Source: Candidatus Thioglobus perditus (GTDB lineage Bacteria; Pseudomonadota; Gammaproteobacteria; PS1; Pseudothioglobaceae). Taken from it: 61,311 nucleotides of DNA. The position numbers and the translations under genes were made by a program. This document shows positions 8,244 to 18,282 of the stretch, piece by piece. Location: assembly GCA_002909145.1 (NCBI GenBank), contig PNQY01000015.1, positions 1 through 61,311 on the forward strand, read 5' to 3'. Position 1 is the stretch's first letter. Every line of letters begins with the position of its first letter. The notes under the pieces were generated by a model. That model worked only from the letters and a program-made list of their open reading frames with translations, did no database searches and was not told the DNA's origin.

Positions 8244-9287
8244 ATGAGCAAACAAATTAAAGCAGTATCTCTAATATCAGGGGGGTTAGATTCTTTACTA
8301 AGCACTAAGTTAATGCTTGAGCAGGGTATTCATGTAGAGGGTATCAATTTTTTTACTGGTTTTTGTGTAGAAGGGCATACACACGCTATTCGTAAGCAAA
8401 AAAGTGATAAACAAAAGCGTAATAATGCGTTATGGGTTGCAGAACAGCTTGGCATTAAGCTGCACATTATTGATGTGATTGAAGAGTATCGAGATGTGCT
8501 ACTTAACCCTAAACATGGCTATGGTAAAAATATGAACCCTTGCCTTGATTGTAAAAGCTTTATGGTTAAAAAAGCTAAACAATGGGCTGAAGAAAATGAT
8601 TTTGATTTTATTATTACTGGCGAGGTTATAGGGCAAAGACCAATGTCCCAGCGTAAAGATACTATGCCAGTTGTGCAAGCTGAATCTGGTGCGGATGATT
8701 TGTTATTACGTCCGTTATGCGCACAACATTTGCCTGAAACTAAAGCAGAGCATGAGGGCTGGGTGGATCGTGAAAAGTTGCTTGGTTTTTCAGGGCGAAC
8801 ACGCAAGCCACAGATGGCTTTGGCCAAAAAGTATGGTTTTAAAGATTATGCAACTCCAGCAGGGGGGTGTTGTTTTTTAACTGATAAACAGTATTCCGAT
8901 AAATTAGTTGATATGTGGCAAGCTCGTGGAAGTCGTGAGTATCAACTCGATGACTTGATGATGTTGAAAGTGGGGCGACATATTCGTCCAAATAATCGAT
9001 TTAAACTCATTGTTGCGCGTGAAGAGGGTGAAGTTAAATTTCTAGAGGGTTATCGAAATCAATATTTTAATTTATATCCAGTTAGTTGTAATGGGCCATT
9101 GGCACTTATTGATGGCGAGCCAACTCAAGACGATCTACATTTGGCTGCTAGGGTGCTAGCCAGATATTCTCAAGGAAGAGAAGATGATTCGGTTGATGTT
9201 GAAATAAATCTGAATAATGGTGTTATGCAAAAATTATCAGTAGCGCCATTTAAAAATGATGAAATTGACAAGTCTTGGCTTGTCTAG
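8244..9287 (+). CDS. PP-loop ATPase with NFACT-R-like C-terminal domain (tRNA thiolation-type enzyme)
   Basis: A 347-residue protein of the ThiI/MnmA-related PP-loop class. The ATP pyrophosphatase loop SGGLDS is at residues 12-17. A NPCLDC motif near residue 92 and a GGCC motif near residue 207 supply candidate catalytic or metal-binding cysteines, and ITGEVIGQRPMSQR is a conserved family segment. From about residue 230 the sequence (DLMMLKVGRHIRPNNRFKLIVAREE) resembles the NFACT-R domain found fused to such ATPases in proteins often annotated as thiouridylase-like. PP-loop enzymes adenylate a substrate carbonyl so that persulfide sulfur can be inserted. The setting next to a TusE-like protein, thiS and a CxxC metallochaperone agrees with sulfur-transfer chemistry. 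The substrate is unknown. Confidence 0.75.
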   Translation: MSKQIKAVSLISGGLDSLLSTKLMLEQGIHVEGINFFTGFCVEGHTHAIRKQKSDKQKRNNALWVAEQLGIKLHIIDVIEEYRDVLLNPKHGYGKNMNPCLDCKSFMVKKAKQWAEENDFDFIITGEVIGQRPMSQRKDTMPVVQAESGADDLLLRPLCAQHLPETKAEHEGWVDREKLLGFSGRTRKPQMALAKKYGFKDYATPAGGCCFLTDKQYSDKLVDMWQARGSREYQLDDLMMLKVGRHIRPNNRFKLIVAREEGEVKFLEGYRNQYFNLYPVSCNGPLALIDGEPTQDDLHLAARVLARYSQGREDDSVDVEINLNNGVMQKLSVAPFKNDEIDKSWLV

Positions 9288-9484
9288 CCACCACCAACCG
9301 CTTTAATAATCTCTATCTTGTCACCTGAGTTTAAAGTAAATTCAGTATGCTTTGATTTTGGGATAATAGCTTCATTAACCTCTAATGCAATACGCTGATC
9401 TTGGTAGCCTAGTTGAGTAATTAAATCAGCAGCATTTGAGTTGTTATTAACCTCTAACTCTTTACCGTTAACAATTAGATTCAT
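9284..9484 (-). CDS. thiS: Sulfur carrier protein ThiS
   Basis: A 66-residue ubiquitin-fold protein starting MNLIVNGKELEV and ending with the diglycine-type tail KAVGGG that is thiocarboxylated during thiamine thiazole synthesis. The start at ATG 9484 gives the standard ThiS N-terminus and overlaps the upstream gene by 4 bases (ATGA). Its last bases overlap the convergent PP-loop gene by 4 bases. thiG and thiF are not in the window. A MoaD-type role is less likely given the short length and sequence. Confidence 0.85.
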   Translation of the reverse strand: MNLIVNGKELEVNNNSNAADLITQLGYQDQRIALEVNEAIIPKSKHTEFTLNSGDKIEIIKAVGGG

Positions 9485-9750
9485 TGGTCCATTTTTCCAA
9501 TAGCGCAAGATACAAATGACTTGGCCTTTGCTTTAGCCGAATCAAATCCGTGTACCGAGTCTATTTCAGGGTAGCCAATATCTAACAATACTTTGGCTAA
9601 CTCCTCTCTTCTAGAGTTATCTAAATCAATAGTTATAACACCTTTCTCAATATTGACATTAATATCTTCAGTGTTAAAGGTAGAAGATAGTTTTTTGGTG
9701 ATTGATCCTGCACAGCCGCTACATTTAATATTTTCAACAGTAATATTCAT
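9481..9750 (-). CDS. Heavy-metal-associated (HMA) domain protein
   Basis: An 89-residue protein. Residues 1-65 form an HMA fold with KCSGCAGSITKKL (CxxC near residues 10-13), typical of CopZ/MerP-like copper or zinc chaperones. A C-terminal extension of about 25 residues holds a further cysteine (Cys82). It overlaps thiS by 4 bases and must be co-translated with it, which is unusual for a simple copper chaperone. The metal and partner are not evident. Confidence 0.75.
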   Translation of the reverse strand: MNITVENIKCSGCAGSITKKLSSTFNTEDINVNIEKGVITIDLDNSRREELAKVLLDIGYPEIDSVHGFDSAKAKAKSFVSCAIGKMDQ

Positions 9751-9866
9751 AGGATTTATTTAGTTAATTTTATATCTATATTATATCATTATGATTTGGC
9801 TATTTGAGCATCAGCTTAAGTAGCAAGTATGGTAAAATTTTCGAAGTTTTTATATGGGAGTATTTT

Positions 9867-10985
9867 GTGTCACAAGTCGCCTTATTAGCATTAGAAGATG
9901 GCCAGGTTTTTTATGGAAAATCTATTGGCGCTAGTGGAGATACTCTAGGTGAGGTTGTTTTTAATACTTCCATGACTGGCTATCAAGAAATTCTAACTGA
10001 CCCCTCTTATACACAGCAAATTGTTGCATTAACTTACCCACATATTGGTAATACTGGCACTAACCCAGTTGACCAAGAGTCTGACAAGGTTTATGCATCG
10101 GGTTTAATTATTCGCGACCTGCCTTTATTGCATAGTAGTTGGCGCAATGAAATGCCATTAGATGAGTATTTATCGTCAAATAATATTGTTGCAATTAGTG
10201 ATATTGACACACGTGCACTTACTCGTCATTTGCGTAAGCAGGGCTCGCTTAAGGGTTGTATTGTAGCAGGTGATAATGTCAATGAGGCAGATGCAGTTGC
10301 AAAAGCACAATCATTTGCAGGTCTTAAAAATATGGATTTAGCAAAAGTTGTATCTACTGCCGAGCAGTATGAATTTAACAAGGGCTCTTATTCTTTGGAG
10401 AGTAATGAGTTTGGTGGGCTTGATGCTAGGTTTAAAGTTGTAGTTTATGATTATGGAGTTAAGAAAAATATTTTAAGAATGCTGGTTGATCGTGGTTGTG
10501 ATTTAACTGTAGTTAATGCACAAACTTCAGTTCAGGATGTGCTTGATATGAGTCCTGATGGTGTATTTCTATCCAACGGTCCTGGCGATCCTGAGCCTTG
10601 TGATTATGCTATTGAGAGTATTCAAACATTACTAGAAAAAGATATGCCGTTATTTGGTATTTGTCTAGGGCACCAATTGCTATCTTTGGCATCTGGGGCT
10701 AAGACTGAAAAGATGAAATTTGGTCATCATGGTGCTAATCATCCAGTACAAGACTTGGAGTCTAAACAGGTAATGATTACTTCACAAAATCATGGTTTTG
10801 CTGTGGCAGAAAGTGATATGCCAAATAGTCTTGAGATTACACATCGTTCATTATTTGACGGATCTATTCAAGGGGTTAAAGTTGTTGGTAAAAAAGCATT
10901 TAGCTTTCAAGGGCACCCCGAAGCTTCGCCGGGCCCACATGATGTGAGTGGATTGTTTGATACATTTATACAGGAGATGAGCTAA
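9867..10985 (+). CDS. carA: Carbamoyl-phosphate synthase small (glutaminase) subunit
   Basis: CarA releases ammonia from glutamine and channels it to CarB for carbamoyl phosphate, feeding pyrimidine and arginine synthesis. The start is taken as GTG 9867, with GGGAG at 9856-9860, which gives the family N-terminus [11 protein letters not shown] and 372 residues; the longer frame adds an unmatched 21-residue leader. The N-terminal domain shows [19 protein letters not shown]. The class I glutaminase shows GICLGHQL with the catalytic cysteine and [11 protein letters not shown] with the catalytic histidine and glutamate. It shares a base with mlaA (TAATG). Confidence 0.96.
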   Translation: MSQVALLALEDGQVFYGKSIGASGDTLGEVVFNTSMTGYQEILTDPSYTQQIVALTYPHIGNTGTNPVDQESDKVYASGLIIRDLPLLHSSWRNEMPLDEYLSSNNIVAISDIDTRALTRHLRKQGSLKGCIVAGDNVNEADAVAKAQSFAGLKNMDLAKVVSTAEQYEFNKGSYSLESNEFGGLDARFKVVVYDYGVKKNILRMLVDRGCDLTVVNAQTSVQDVLDMSPDGVFLSNGPGDPEPCDYAIESIQTLLEKDMPLFGICLGHQLLSLASGAKTEKMKFGHHGANHPVQDLESKQVMITSQNHGFAVAESDMPNSLEITHRSLFDGSIQGVKVVGKKAFSFQGHPEASPGPHDVSGLFDTFIQEMS

Positions 10986-11680
10986 TGAAGAAAATATTAG
11001 TTGGTTTTTTACTATTAACGCTTGGTTTTTTTACAGTGGCAGAAGAAGTGGATCCTGATCCTTTTGAGAATGTTAATAGATCTATTTATGATTTTAATGA
11101 GGCTATTGATGACAATGTGTTAGAGCCTGTATCTAGAGCTTATAAAGATCATGTTCCAGAGATTGCACAGGGTGGAGTAAGTAATTTTTTTGGTAATTTG
11201 CGTGATGTAACTACCTTGGCAAATCAAATATTGCAGTTTAAACCTATAGAAAGTGTCGAGACATTTGGACGTATTTTGGTGAATTCTACTATTGGTCTTG
11301 GTGGTTTGCTTGATGTCGCATCTGAGATGAGTCTTACTACTGAAGATGAAGATTTTGGACAGACTATGGCAGTATGGGGTGTTGAAGAAGGTCCTTATGT
11401 TATGTTGCCATTGTTAGGCCCATCAACTGTAAGAGATGGTGTTGGTACATATGTTGATTTAACTTCTGATGCTAACTTGGTTAAAGACATGGACGATGTT
11501 GGTTTCTTAAGCGCAAGCGCAATAAACATTATTGATAAGCGTGTAGAGTTATTGCCAGCTACTGACTTACTAGACAAGTCAGACGATTCTTATATTTCAA
11601 TGCGTTCATCTTATCTACAAAAAAGAGAGTTTGATATCTTTGATGGCAATCCGCCAGTTGAAGAAGACGATTTTTTCTAA
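10985..11680 (+). CDS. mlaA: MlaA-family outer-membrane phospholipid transport protein
   Basis: A 231-residue MlaA/VacJ protein. After a hydrophobic signal segment (residues 1 to about 18) come DPFENVNRSIYDFNEAID, VSNFFGNLRDV and EDFGQTMAVWGVEEGPYVMLPLLGPSTVRDGVG, all family hallmarks. MlaA sits in the outer membrane and removes misplaced phospholipids from the outer leaflet for return by the Mla system. No lipobox cysteine is visible in the signal region, whereas the E. coli protein is a lipoprotein, so this one may be a type I-cleaved or otherwise anchored variant. It is placed inside the carA-carB pair, and no other mla genes are nearby. Confidence 0.9.
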   Translation: MKKILVGFLLLTLGFFTVAEEVDPDPFENVNRSIYDFNEAIDDNVLEPVSRAYKDHVPEIAQGGVSNFFGNLRDVTTLANQILQFKPIESVETFGRILVNSTIGLGGLLDVASEMSLTTEDEDFGQTMAVWGVEEGPYVMLPLLGPSTVRDGVGTYVDLTSDANLVKDMDDVGFLSASAINIIDKRVELLPATDLLDKSDDSYISMRSSYLQKREFDIFDGNPPVEEDDFF

Positions 11681-11700
11681 ATAAATATTAATAGAGAATA

Positions 11701-14700
11701 ATGCCAAAAAGACAAGACCTCAAAAGCATCTTAATTATTGGAGCCGGCCCTATTGTAATTGGCCAGGCGTGTGAGTTTGACTATTCTGGAGCTCAAGCTT
11801 GTAAAGCTTTGCGTGAAGAAGGCTATAGAGTAATTTTAGTAAACTCTAATCCAGCAACAATTATGACTGATCCGCAAATGGCAGATAGTACATATATTGA
11901 GCCAATTGAATGGCGTACGGTTGAAAAAATCATTGAGGTTGAGAAGCCTGATGCATTACTACCTACTATGGGTGGTCAAACAGCGCTCAACTGCGCTCTA
12001 GATTTAGAGCGTCACGGAGTTTTAGAAAAACACGTCGTTGAGATGATTGGCGCTAGAAAAGAAGCAATTGATAAGGCTGAAGATCGTGACTTGTTCCGTG
12101 AGGCAATGCTTAAGATTGGCTTAGATATGCCAAAAGCTGCTGTGGCACACACTTTAGAAGATGCACATAAAATTCAAGAAGAGGTTGGCTTTCCAACAGT
12201 TATTCGTCCATCGTTTACTATGGGTGGATCAGGTGGCGGTATTGCCTACAACAAGGAAGAATTTGTTGAAATTTGTGAGCGTGGTTTAGACCTTTCACCA
12301 ACTAATGAATTACTGGTTGAAGAATCAATTCTAGGCTGGAAAGAGTTTGAAATGGAAGTGGTGCGTGACACTAAAGACAACTGCATCATTATTTGTTCAA
12401 TTGAGAACTTTGACCCAATGGGTATTCACACAGGCGACTCAATTACAGTTGCACCTGCACAAACCCTTACAGATAAAGAATATCAAGTAATGCGTAACGC
12501 TTCTTTGGCTGTTTTGCGTGAAATTGGTGTAGATACAGGTGGATCGAATGTGCAGTTTGCACTGAATCCTGAAGATGGTCGTCTAACTATTATTGAGATG
12601 AATCCGCGTGTATCACGTTCAAGTGCCCTTGCTTCAAAAGCAACTGGATTTCCAATTGCTAAAGTGGCTGCAAAACTAGCAGTTGGCTATACATTAGATG
12701 AGCTTGATAATGATATTACTGGTGGTAAAACTCCAGCTTCATTTGAGCCTAGCATTGATTATGTAGTTACCAAAATTCCAAGATTTGCTTTTGAAAAATT
12801 CCCTAAAGCGGATGATCGTCTAACTACTCAAATGAAGTCAGTGGGCGAGGTTATGGCTATGGGTTCAACATTCCAAGAGTCATTGCAAAAAGCACTTAGA
12901 GGACTAGAGACTGATAAAGTTGGTTTAGACCCAATTGTTGATTTGAACGCTGATGATGCTCGTAATAAGATAAGATCTGAGTGTATTTCAGCACGTGGTG
13001 AACGCATTTTTTATCTTGCCGATGCATTTAGATTAGGAATGAGTCTTGATGAGGTGTTTGACTTGTCTAAAGTTGATCCATGGTTCTTGGCGCAAATTGA
13101 AGATATTATTTCAACTGAAATGCAAATTAACGGTTTAAATGTTGCTGATATTGATGCTGGGGAAATGTTTAGCTTGAAGCGTAAAGGTTTTTCTGATGCG
13201 CGTCTAGCAGATCTCTTATGTTGTAGTGAGTCATCAGTACGTGAGCGTCGTAAGGCGTTAAATATTAAACCAGTATTTAAGCGTGTTGATAGTTGTGCTG
13301 CTGAGTTTGATACTCAAACCGCATATTTATACTCAACTTATCAACTTGAGTGTGAAGCTCAACCTACTGATAACAAAAAAATCATGATTTTAGGTGGCGG
13401 CCCAAATCGTATCGGTCAAGGTATTGAATTTGATTATTGTTGTGTGCATGCTTCTTTAGCTTTGCGCGAAGACGGTTATGAAACTATCATGGTGAACTGT
13501 AATCCAGAAACTGTTTCAACAGATTACGATATTTCAGATCGCTTATATTTTGAGCCGTTAACATTGGAAGATGTTTTGTCGGTAATTGATGTTGAAAATC
13601 CAGATGGAATTATTGTTCATTATGGCGGTCAAACCCCTCTTAAACTAGCTGAGGCACTTGAGAAAAGTGGTGCAAAAATTATTGGCACTAGCCCAGATGC
13701 AATCGACCTAGCAGAAGATAGAGAGCGTTTTTCAAAAATGCTACAAGATTTAGACTTAAAGCAGCCATTAAATGGCACTGCTAGATCGTTGGAACAGGCA
13801 CAAGATATTGCTGATGCAATTGGCTTTCCACTTGTGGTTAGACCTTCATATGTATTGGGTGGTCGCGCAATGGAGATTGTATATGACAAAGAAAGTCTTG
13901 ATCATTACATGCATACTGCTGTACAAGTGTCGAACGATTCCCCAGTATTATTAGATTCATTTCTTGATCATGCGATCGAGGTGGATATTGATGCTATCTG
14001 CGATGGTGAAGATGTAGTTATTGGCGGCGTAATGCAACATATTGAGCAGGCTGGTATTCACTCAGGAGATTCTGCTTGTTCGTTGCCACCTTATTCACTT
14101 GATGCTGAAGTAGTTGATCAAATGCGCAATCAAGTAATTGCTATGGCAAAAGAGCTAAATGTAGTTGGTTTGATGAATACACAATTAGCTTACCAAGATG
14201 GTGAGATTTATATTATTGAGGTTAATCCTAGGGCATCACGCACTGTACCATTTGTATCAAAAGCTATTGGCGCTCCACTTGCAAATATTGCATCTCTAGT
14301 TATGTCAGGCAAGACACTTAAAGAATTAAATTTTACTAAAGAAGTTGTTCCAGATCATTACAGTGTTAAAGAGGCAGTATTTCCTTTTAATAAGTTCTTA
14401 GGAGTGGATCCGATCCTAGGCCCTGAAATGCGCTCAACTGGTGAAGTGATGGGTATTGGCGATGATTTCGCCTCGGCCTTTGATAAGGCACAACTTGCAG
14501 CGGGTGATCGTGCGCCAGAAAGTGGCAAAGTGTTTATTAGTCTTAGAAAACTAGATCGTGATGACTTGGTTGAACTTGGGAGTAAGCTTGCTCAGCAAGG
14601 TTTTGATCTTGTTGCTACACGAAGCAACAGAGATATGTTGCTTGAAGCTGGACTTGAATGTGAGGTTGTTAATAAGGTATCTGAAGGATCACCACATATT

Positions 14701-14910
14701 GTTGATATGATTAAAAATGATGATATTGATTTGATTATTAACTCAACAGAAGACACTCAAGGTGTGGAAGATGCAGCGGCTATCCGCTGTCAGGCATTGG
14801 TACACAAGGTTCCATTTACTACTACTGTGGCAGCTGCATTTGCTATGATTGATGGCTTGCAAACTCATGAAGAAATCACCGTGAGAACGGTTCAGTCACT
14901 AAATAGCTAG
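11701..14910 (+). CDS. carB: Carbamoyl-phosphate synthase large subunit
   Basis: A 1069-residue protein with the two homologous ATP-grasp halves of CarB. The first half shows [20 protein letters not shown] and [12 protein letters not shown]; the second repeats them as [18 protein letters not shown] and [14 protein letters not shown]. Conserved [20 protein letters not shown] and [20 protein letters not shown] segments lie in each half. The C-terminal allosteric MGS-like domain ends near residue 1069. Length is normal (E. coli 1073). It is downstream of mlaA and 11 bases before greA, forming a carA-mlaA-carB-greA run. Confidence 0.98.
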   Translation: MPKRQDLKSILIIGAGPIVIGQACEFDYSGAQACKALREEGYRVILVNSNPATIMTDPQMADSTYIEPIEWRTVEKIIEVEKPDALLPTMGGQTALNCALDLERHGVLEKHVVEMIGARKEAIDKAEDRDLFREAMLKIGLDMPKAAVAHTLEDAHKIQEEVGFPTVIRPSFTMGGSGGGIAYNKEEFVEICERGLDLSPTNELLVEESILGWKEFEMEVVRDTKDNCIIICSIENFDPMGIHTGDSITVAPAQTLTDKEYQVMRNASLAVLREIGVDTGGSNVQFALNPEDGRLTIIEMNPRVSRSSALASKATGFPIAKVAAKLAVGYTLDELDNDITGGKTPASFEPSIDYVVTKIPRFAFEKFPKADDRLTTQMKSVGEVMAMGSTFQESLQKALRGLETDKVGLDPIVDLNADDARNKIRSECISARGERIFYLADAFRLGMSLDEVFDLSKVDPWFLAQIEDIISTEMQINGLNVADIDAGEMFSLKRKGFSDARLADLLCCSESSVRERRKALNIKPVFKRVDSCAAEFDTQTAYLYSTYQLECEAQPTDNKKIMILGGGPNRIGQGIEFDYCCVHASLALREDGYETIMVNCNPETVSTDYDISDRLYFEPLTLEDVLSVIDVENPDGIIVHYGGQTPLKLAEALEKSGAKIIGTSPDAIDLAEDRERFSKMLQDLDLKQPLNGTARSLEQAQDIADAIGFPLVVRPSYVLGGRAMEIVYDKESLDHYMHTAVQVSNDSPVLLDSFLDHAIEVDIDAICDGEDVVIGGVMQHIEQAGIHSGDSACSLPPYSLDAEVVDQMRNQVIAMAKELNVVGLMNTQLAYQDGEIYIIEVNPRASRTVPFVSKAIGAPLANIASLVMSGKTLKELNFTKEVVPDHYSVKEAVFPFNKFLGVDPILGPEMRSTGEVMGIGDDFASAFDKAQLAAGDRAPESGKVFISLRKLDRDDLVELGSKLAQQGFDLVATRSNRDMLLEAGLECEVVNKVSEGSPHIVDMIKNDDIDLIINSTEDTQGVEDAAAIRCQALVHKVPFTTTVAAAFAMIDGLQTHEEITVRTVQSLNS

Positions 14911-14921
14911 AGATTTAGATT

Positions 14922-15398
14922 ATGGATAATATCCCAATGACTGTTGTAGGTAGTAAAGCTTTAGAGGTTGAGCTACTTAACCTTAAAGATGTTGAGCGCC
15001 CACGAATTGTAGAAGAAATAGCTACTGCTCGTGCACACGGCGACCTTAAAGAAAATGCAGAATATCATGCTGCTAAAGAAGAACAAGGGTTTATTGAAGG
15101 TCGTATTAAGGAAGTCGAGTCTAAATTATCACGTATGCAAGTGATAGATGTAACTAAGCTCAATCAAGATGGCCGTTGTGTTTTTGGCACTACCATTACC
15201 CTGATGAATATTGAAGATGATAGTGAAATTACCTATCAAATTGTTGGCGAAGATGAGGCTGACATTGATAAAAATAAAATTTCATGCCATTCACCTATTG
15301 CCAGCGCTTTAATGGGCAATGAAGAAGGTGACGAGGTTACTGTTAAAGCTCCTAAGGGTGATATTGTTTACGAAATACTCGAAGTTGAATATATCTAG
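14922..15398 (+). CDS. greA: Transcription elongation factor GreA
   Basis: GreA rescues backtracked RNA polymerase by stimulating transcript cleavage. The 158-residue protein starts [15 protein letters not shown], includes the coiled-coil tip segment [22 protein letters not shown] with the acidic residues that enter the polymerase channel, and ends [15 protein letters not shown]. Length equals the E. coli protein. The next gene starts 6 bases after its stop. A second, decayed copy of the last 40 or so codons lies at 19852-19972, beyond the four-gene cassette. Confidence 0.97.
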   Translation: MDNIPMTVVGSKALEVELLNLKDVERPRIVEEIATARAHGDLKENAEYHAAKEEQGFIEGRIKEVESKLSRMQVIDVTKLNQDGRCVFGTTITLMNIEDDSEITYQIVGEDEADIDKNKISCHSPIASALMGNEEGDEVTVKAPKGDIVYEILEVEYI

Positions 15399-15404
15399 AT
15401 TACT

Positions 15405-17378
15405 ATGAGAAATTTGTGGATTGATGCTGATGCTAAAGAATTTAAAGATGATTTGGCACTGAGAGTATACACTTCACGCCTACTTGGCCAAGACTCTTCT
15501 TTGGTGTTGCACGGTGGCGGCAATACTTCAGTCAAAATTACCCAGACTAACATAGTAGGTGAACAAGAAGAAATTCTTTATGTAAAAGGTAGCGGCTGGG
15601 ATTTAATCTCAATTGAAGAAGCTGGATTTTCACCAGTGCGTATTGAGCACATGTTGAGGTTAGCCAAACTAGACAAGCTCTCTGATCCACAAATGGTAAA
15701 TGAGTTAAAAACTCAACTTACCAATTCATCAGCTCCAGCACCATCAGTTGAAACAATATTACACGCAATTTTGCCGTTTAAGTATGTTGATCATACGCAT
15801 GCAGACGCCGTAGTAACTATAACTAATACTGATAATGGTATAGATAAAATTCGTGAAATCTATGGTGACAAGGTTGTTGTTGTGCCATATGTTATGCCGG
15901 GTTTTGATTTGGCAAAAGATGTAGATAGGATATTCTCAGAGCATGCTACAGATAAAACTGAGGGCATGGTGCTACTTAATCATGGTATTTTTTCTTTTGG
16001 TAATAGCGCTAAAGAAGCCTATGATCGAATGATTGATTTAGTGGGTTTAGCAGAAAAATACTTAATTGATCAAAATGCTTGGGAATTAAACCAACCATTG
16101 GGAGGTGTAGAGTTCAATCCAGTTCGTTATGAAATTGCACAATTAAGAAGTAATATCTCAAAAGTTGTTGACTCTCCAATGTTATTTAGTTTAACCAATA
16201 GCAAAAATGGTATTGACTTTGCCAATAGAGGTGATGTTGAAAGTATTGCAACTAGAGGGCCAGTAACCCCAGACCACGTAATACGCACTAAACGCATACC
16301 AATGATTGGCCGTGATGTTAATAAATATACAGAAGCATACAAATCATATTTTGATACGCATGAGCCCAATGCTAAAGATCGAAAAACTATGTTGGATCCA
16401 GCTCCACGAGTGGTTTTAGATGAAGAGTTTGGTCTTTGTGCAGTAGGCAGAAATATGAGTGAAGTTGGTATTATTGCTGATTTGTATGAACATACAATGC
16501 AGTGCATACTTCGAGCTGAAAAACTTGGCGGATGGAGAGCATTGCCGGCAAGTGATATTTTTGATCTTGAATATTGGGATCTTGAGCAAGCAAAATTACA
16601 AAAAAGTGGCAATACTCCAGAGTTTCAAGGTGAGGTGGTATTAATCACTGGTGCTGCATCTGGCATCGGTAAAGCATGCGTAGAGTCTTTCCTTAATCGT
16701 GGTTGTGCGGTTATAGGTGTTGATTTAAATAAAAATATAAAGTGCACTTCGGGTAGCAATAATTACCTAGGTTTGGTTGCTGATATAACTGATGAAAGTG
16801 CACTTAAAGACATACTAGAAACAGGAGTGCGTCATTTTGGTGGCGTGGATATGGTGGTGCTTAATGCTGGCATTTTCCCAGGAGGTAAAAAGGTTGCTGA
16901 ATTAGATACAGATGAATGGCGCAAGGTTTTTGCAGTTAATCTTGATGCGAATTTAGCATTACTTCGTGAAGTGCACCCACTATTAAAACTTGCACCTAAT
17001 AAAGGTCGTGTGGTTATTATTGGCTCTAAAAATGTGCCAGCACCAGGTCCTGGTGCAGCATCTTATTCAGCCTCTAAAGCAGCGCTTAATCAGTTAATGC
17101 GTGTACTGGCTATGGAGTGGGGTAGTGATGGTATTAGGCTTAATACACTTCATCCTAATGCAGTATTTGATACTGGAATTTGGACAGAAGAAGTGCTGGA
17201 GTCAAGAGCAAAACATTATGGTCTAAGTGTAGAAGAATACAAAACTAATAACATTCTAGGGGTTGAGGTAAATAGTTGCGATGTAGCGGAATTGGCAGCA
17301 CAAATGTGCAGTTCTTTATTTGCTAAAACTACTGCAGCACAGGTTGCAGTTGATGGCGGTAACGACCGAGTAATATAA
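15405..17378 (+). CDS. Bifunctional class II aldolase / short-chain dehydrogenase
   Basis: A 657-residue fusion of the RhaD/YuxG type. Residues 1 to about 400 are a class II aldolase/adducin domain: LHGGGNTSVKI binds phosphate, and zinc ligands are offered by DHTHADA and NHGIFSFG. From about residue 410 an SDR Rossmann domain begins (VVLITGAASGIGKA, GxxxGxG), with NAG near 500 and the catalytic SYSASKAALNQ (YxxxK). Characterised relatives split rhamnulose-1-phosphate to DHAP and lactaldehyde and oxidise or reduce the aldehyde. Here the neighbours are mtnP, apt and mtnA, not rhamnose genes, so the likely substrate is 5-methylthioribulose-1-phosphate (or 5-deoxyribulose-1-phosphate), with the SDR acting on the released aldehyde. 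The domains are seen; the substrate is inferred from context. Confidence 0.85.
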   Translation: MRNLWIDADAKEFKDDLALRVYTSRLLGQDSSLVLHGGGNTSVKITQTNIVGEQEEILYVKGSGWDLISIEEAGFSPVRIEHMLRLAKLDKLSDPQMVNELKTQLTNSSAPAPSVETILHAILPFKYVDHTHADAVVTITNTDNGIDKIREIYGDKVVVVPYVMPGFDLAKDVDRIFSEHATDKTEGMVLLNHGIFSFGNSAKEAYDRMIDLVGLAEKYLIDQNAWELNQPLGGVEFNPVRYEIAQLRSNISKVVDSPMLFSLTNSKNGIDFANRGDVESIATRGPVTPDHVIRTKRIPMIGRDVNKYTEAYKSYFDTHEPNAKDRKTMLDPAPRVVLDEEFGLCAVGRNMSEVGIIADLYEHTMQCILRAEKLGGWRALPASDIFDLEYWDLEQAKLQKSGNTPEFQGEVVLITGAASGIGKACVESFLNRGCAVIGVDLNKNIKCTSGSNNYLGLVADITDESALKDILETGVRHFGGVDMVVLNAGIFPGGKKVAELDTDEWRKVFAVNLDANLALLREVHPLLKLAPNKGRVVIIGSKNVPAPGPGAASYSASKAALNQLMRVLAMEWGSDGIRLNTLHPNAVFDTGIWTEEVLESRAKHYGLSVEEYKTNNILGVEVNSCDVAELAAQMCSSLFAKTTAAQVAVDGGNDRVI

Positions 17379-17393
17379 TTTAGCAGGAGAATT

Positions 17394-18269
17394 ATGAGCA
17401 ATAAATCAGTACTTGGAATTATTGGCGGTAGTGGAGTTTATGATATTGATGGGCTAAGCAATACTCGCTGGAAAAAAGTTGAGTCAGCATTTGGCGAGCC
17501 TTCTGATGAGTTGCTATTTGGTGAGCTGGATGGGCAGCAAATGGTATTTTTACCAAGACATGGGCGTGGTCACAGAATTCCACCGTCAGAGATTAACTTT
17601 AGAGCAAATATTGATGCACTAAAAAGAGCTGGAGTTACTGACGTTATATCAGTGAGTGCAGTTGGCTCTTTAAAAGCAAAACTTAAGCCAGGAACATTTG
17701 TTATTGTTGACCAGTTTATTGATAGAACTTTTGCTCGAAATAAAAGTTTTTTCTCTACTGGGCTTGTAGCGCACGTATCTATGGCACATCCAGTTTGTAA
17801 TCGATTAGGTGAGCATCTAGAATTAGCAGCTAAGAATAGCAATATTGAAGTTGTACGTGGTGGTACATATTTAGTTATGGAAGGACCACAGTTTTCATCA
17901 GTTGCAGAGTCTGAGCTTTATCGCTCTTGGGGTTGTGATGTAATTGGTATGACTAATATGCCTGAGGCTAAACTCGCTAGAGAGGCAGAGATGTGCTACG
18001 CTACAGTAGCTATGGTAACTGATTATGATTGCTGGCACGATGATCACGACAACGTTACAGTAGATGCCATTATTAAAGTTCTACTTGCTAATGCCGATAA
18101 TGCCAGATCATTAGTTAAAAATGTTGCAACATCAGTTGACACAGACACTCATAGTGCGGCTTGTAGTTGTAAGTCTAGTCTGGATAATGCAATTATTACC
18201 GCACCAGATGCTAGAGATAAAAATATGTTAGATAAATTATCAGCAGTTGCTGGACGAGTATTGGATTAA
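17394..18269 (+). CDS. mtnP: S-methyl-5'-thioadenosine phosphorylase
   Basis: A 291-residue PNP/MTAP family phosphorylase that converts methylthioadenosine plus phosphate to adenine and 5-methylthioribose-1-phosphate. It starts with the family motif GIIGGSGVYDIDG, then FLPRHGRGHRIPPSEINFRANI, YLVMEGPQFSSVAES and IGMTNMPEAKLAREAEMCYA. The TDYDCWHDD segment is typical of MTAP-type enzymes. AGGAGA lies at a normal distance before ATG 17394. The products feed the flanking genes: adenine to apt and the sugar phosphate to mtnA. Some family members also accept 5'-deoxyadenosine or inosine derivatives, so specificity is not proven. Confidence 0.92.
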   Translation: MSNKSVLGIIGGSGVYDIDGLSNTRWKKVESAFGEPSDELLFGELDGQQMVFLPRHGRGHRIPPSEINFRANIDALKRAGVTDVISVSAVGSLKAKLKPGTFVIVDQFIDRTFARNKSFFSTGLVAHVSMAHPVCNRLGEHLELAAKNSNIEVVRGGTYLVMEGPQFSSVAESELYRSWGCDVIGMTNMPEAKLAREAEMCYATVAMVTDYDCWHDDHDNVTVDAIIKVLLANADNARSLVKNVATSVDTDTHSAACSCKSSLDNAIITAPDARDKNMLDKLSAVAGRVLD

Positions 18270-18282
18270 TAAGGAGAAATTT

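Noticed and set aside
17424-17434. GGCGGTAG, the core of the RfaH ops element, near the start of mtnP.
   Set aside because: It encodes the conserved GGSG motif of MtnP, lacks the expected T at position 11, and is not in an untranslated leader.
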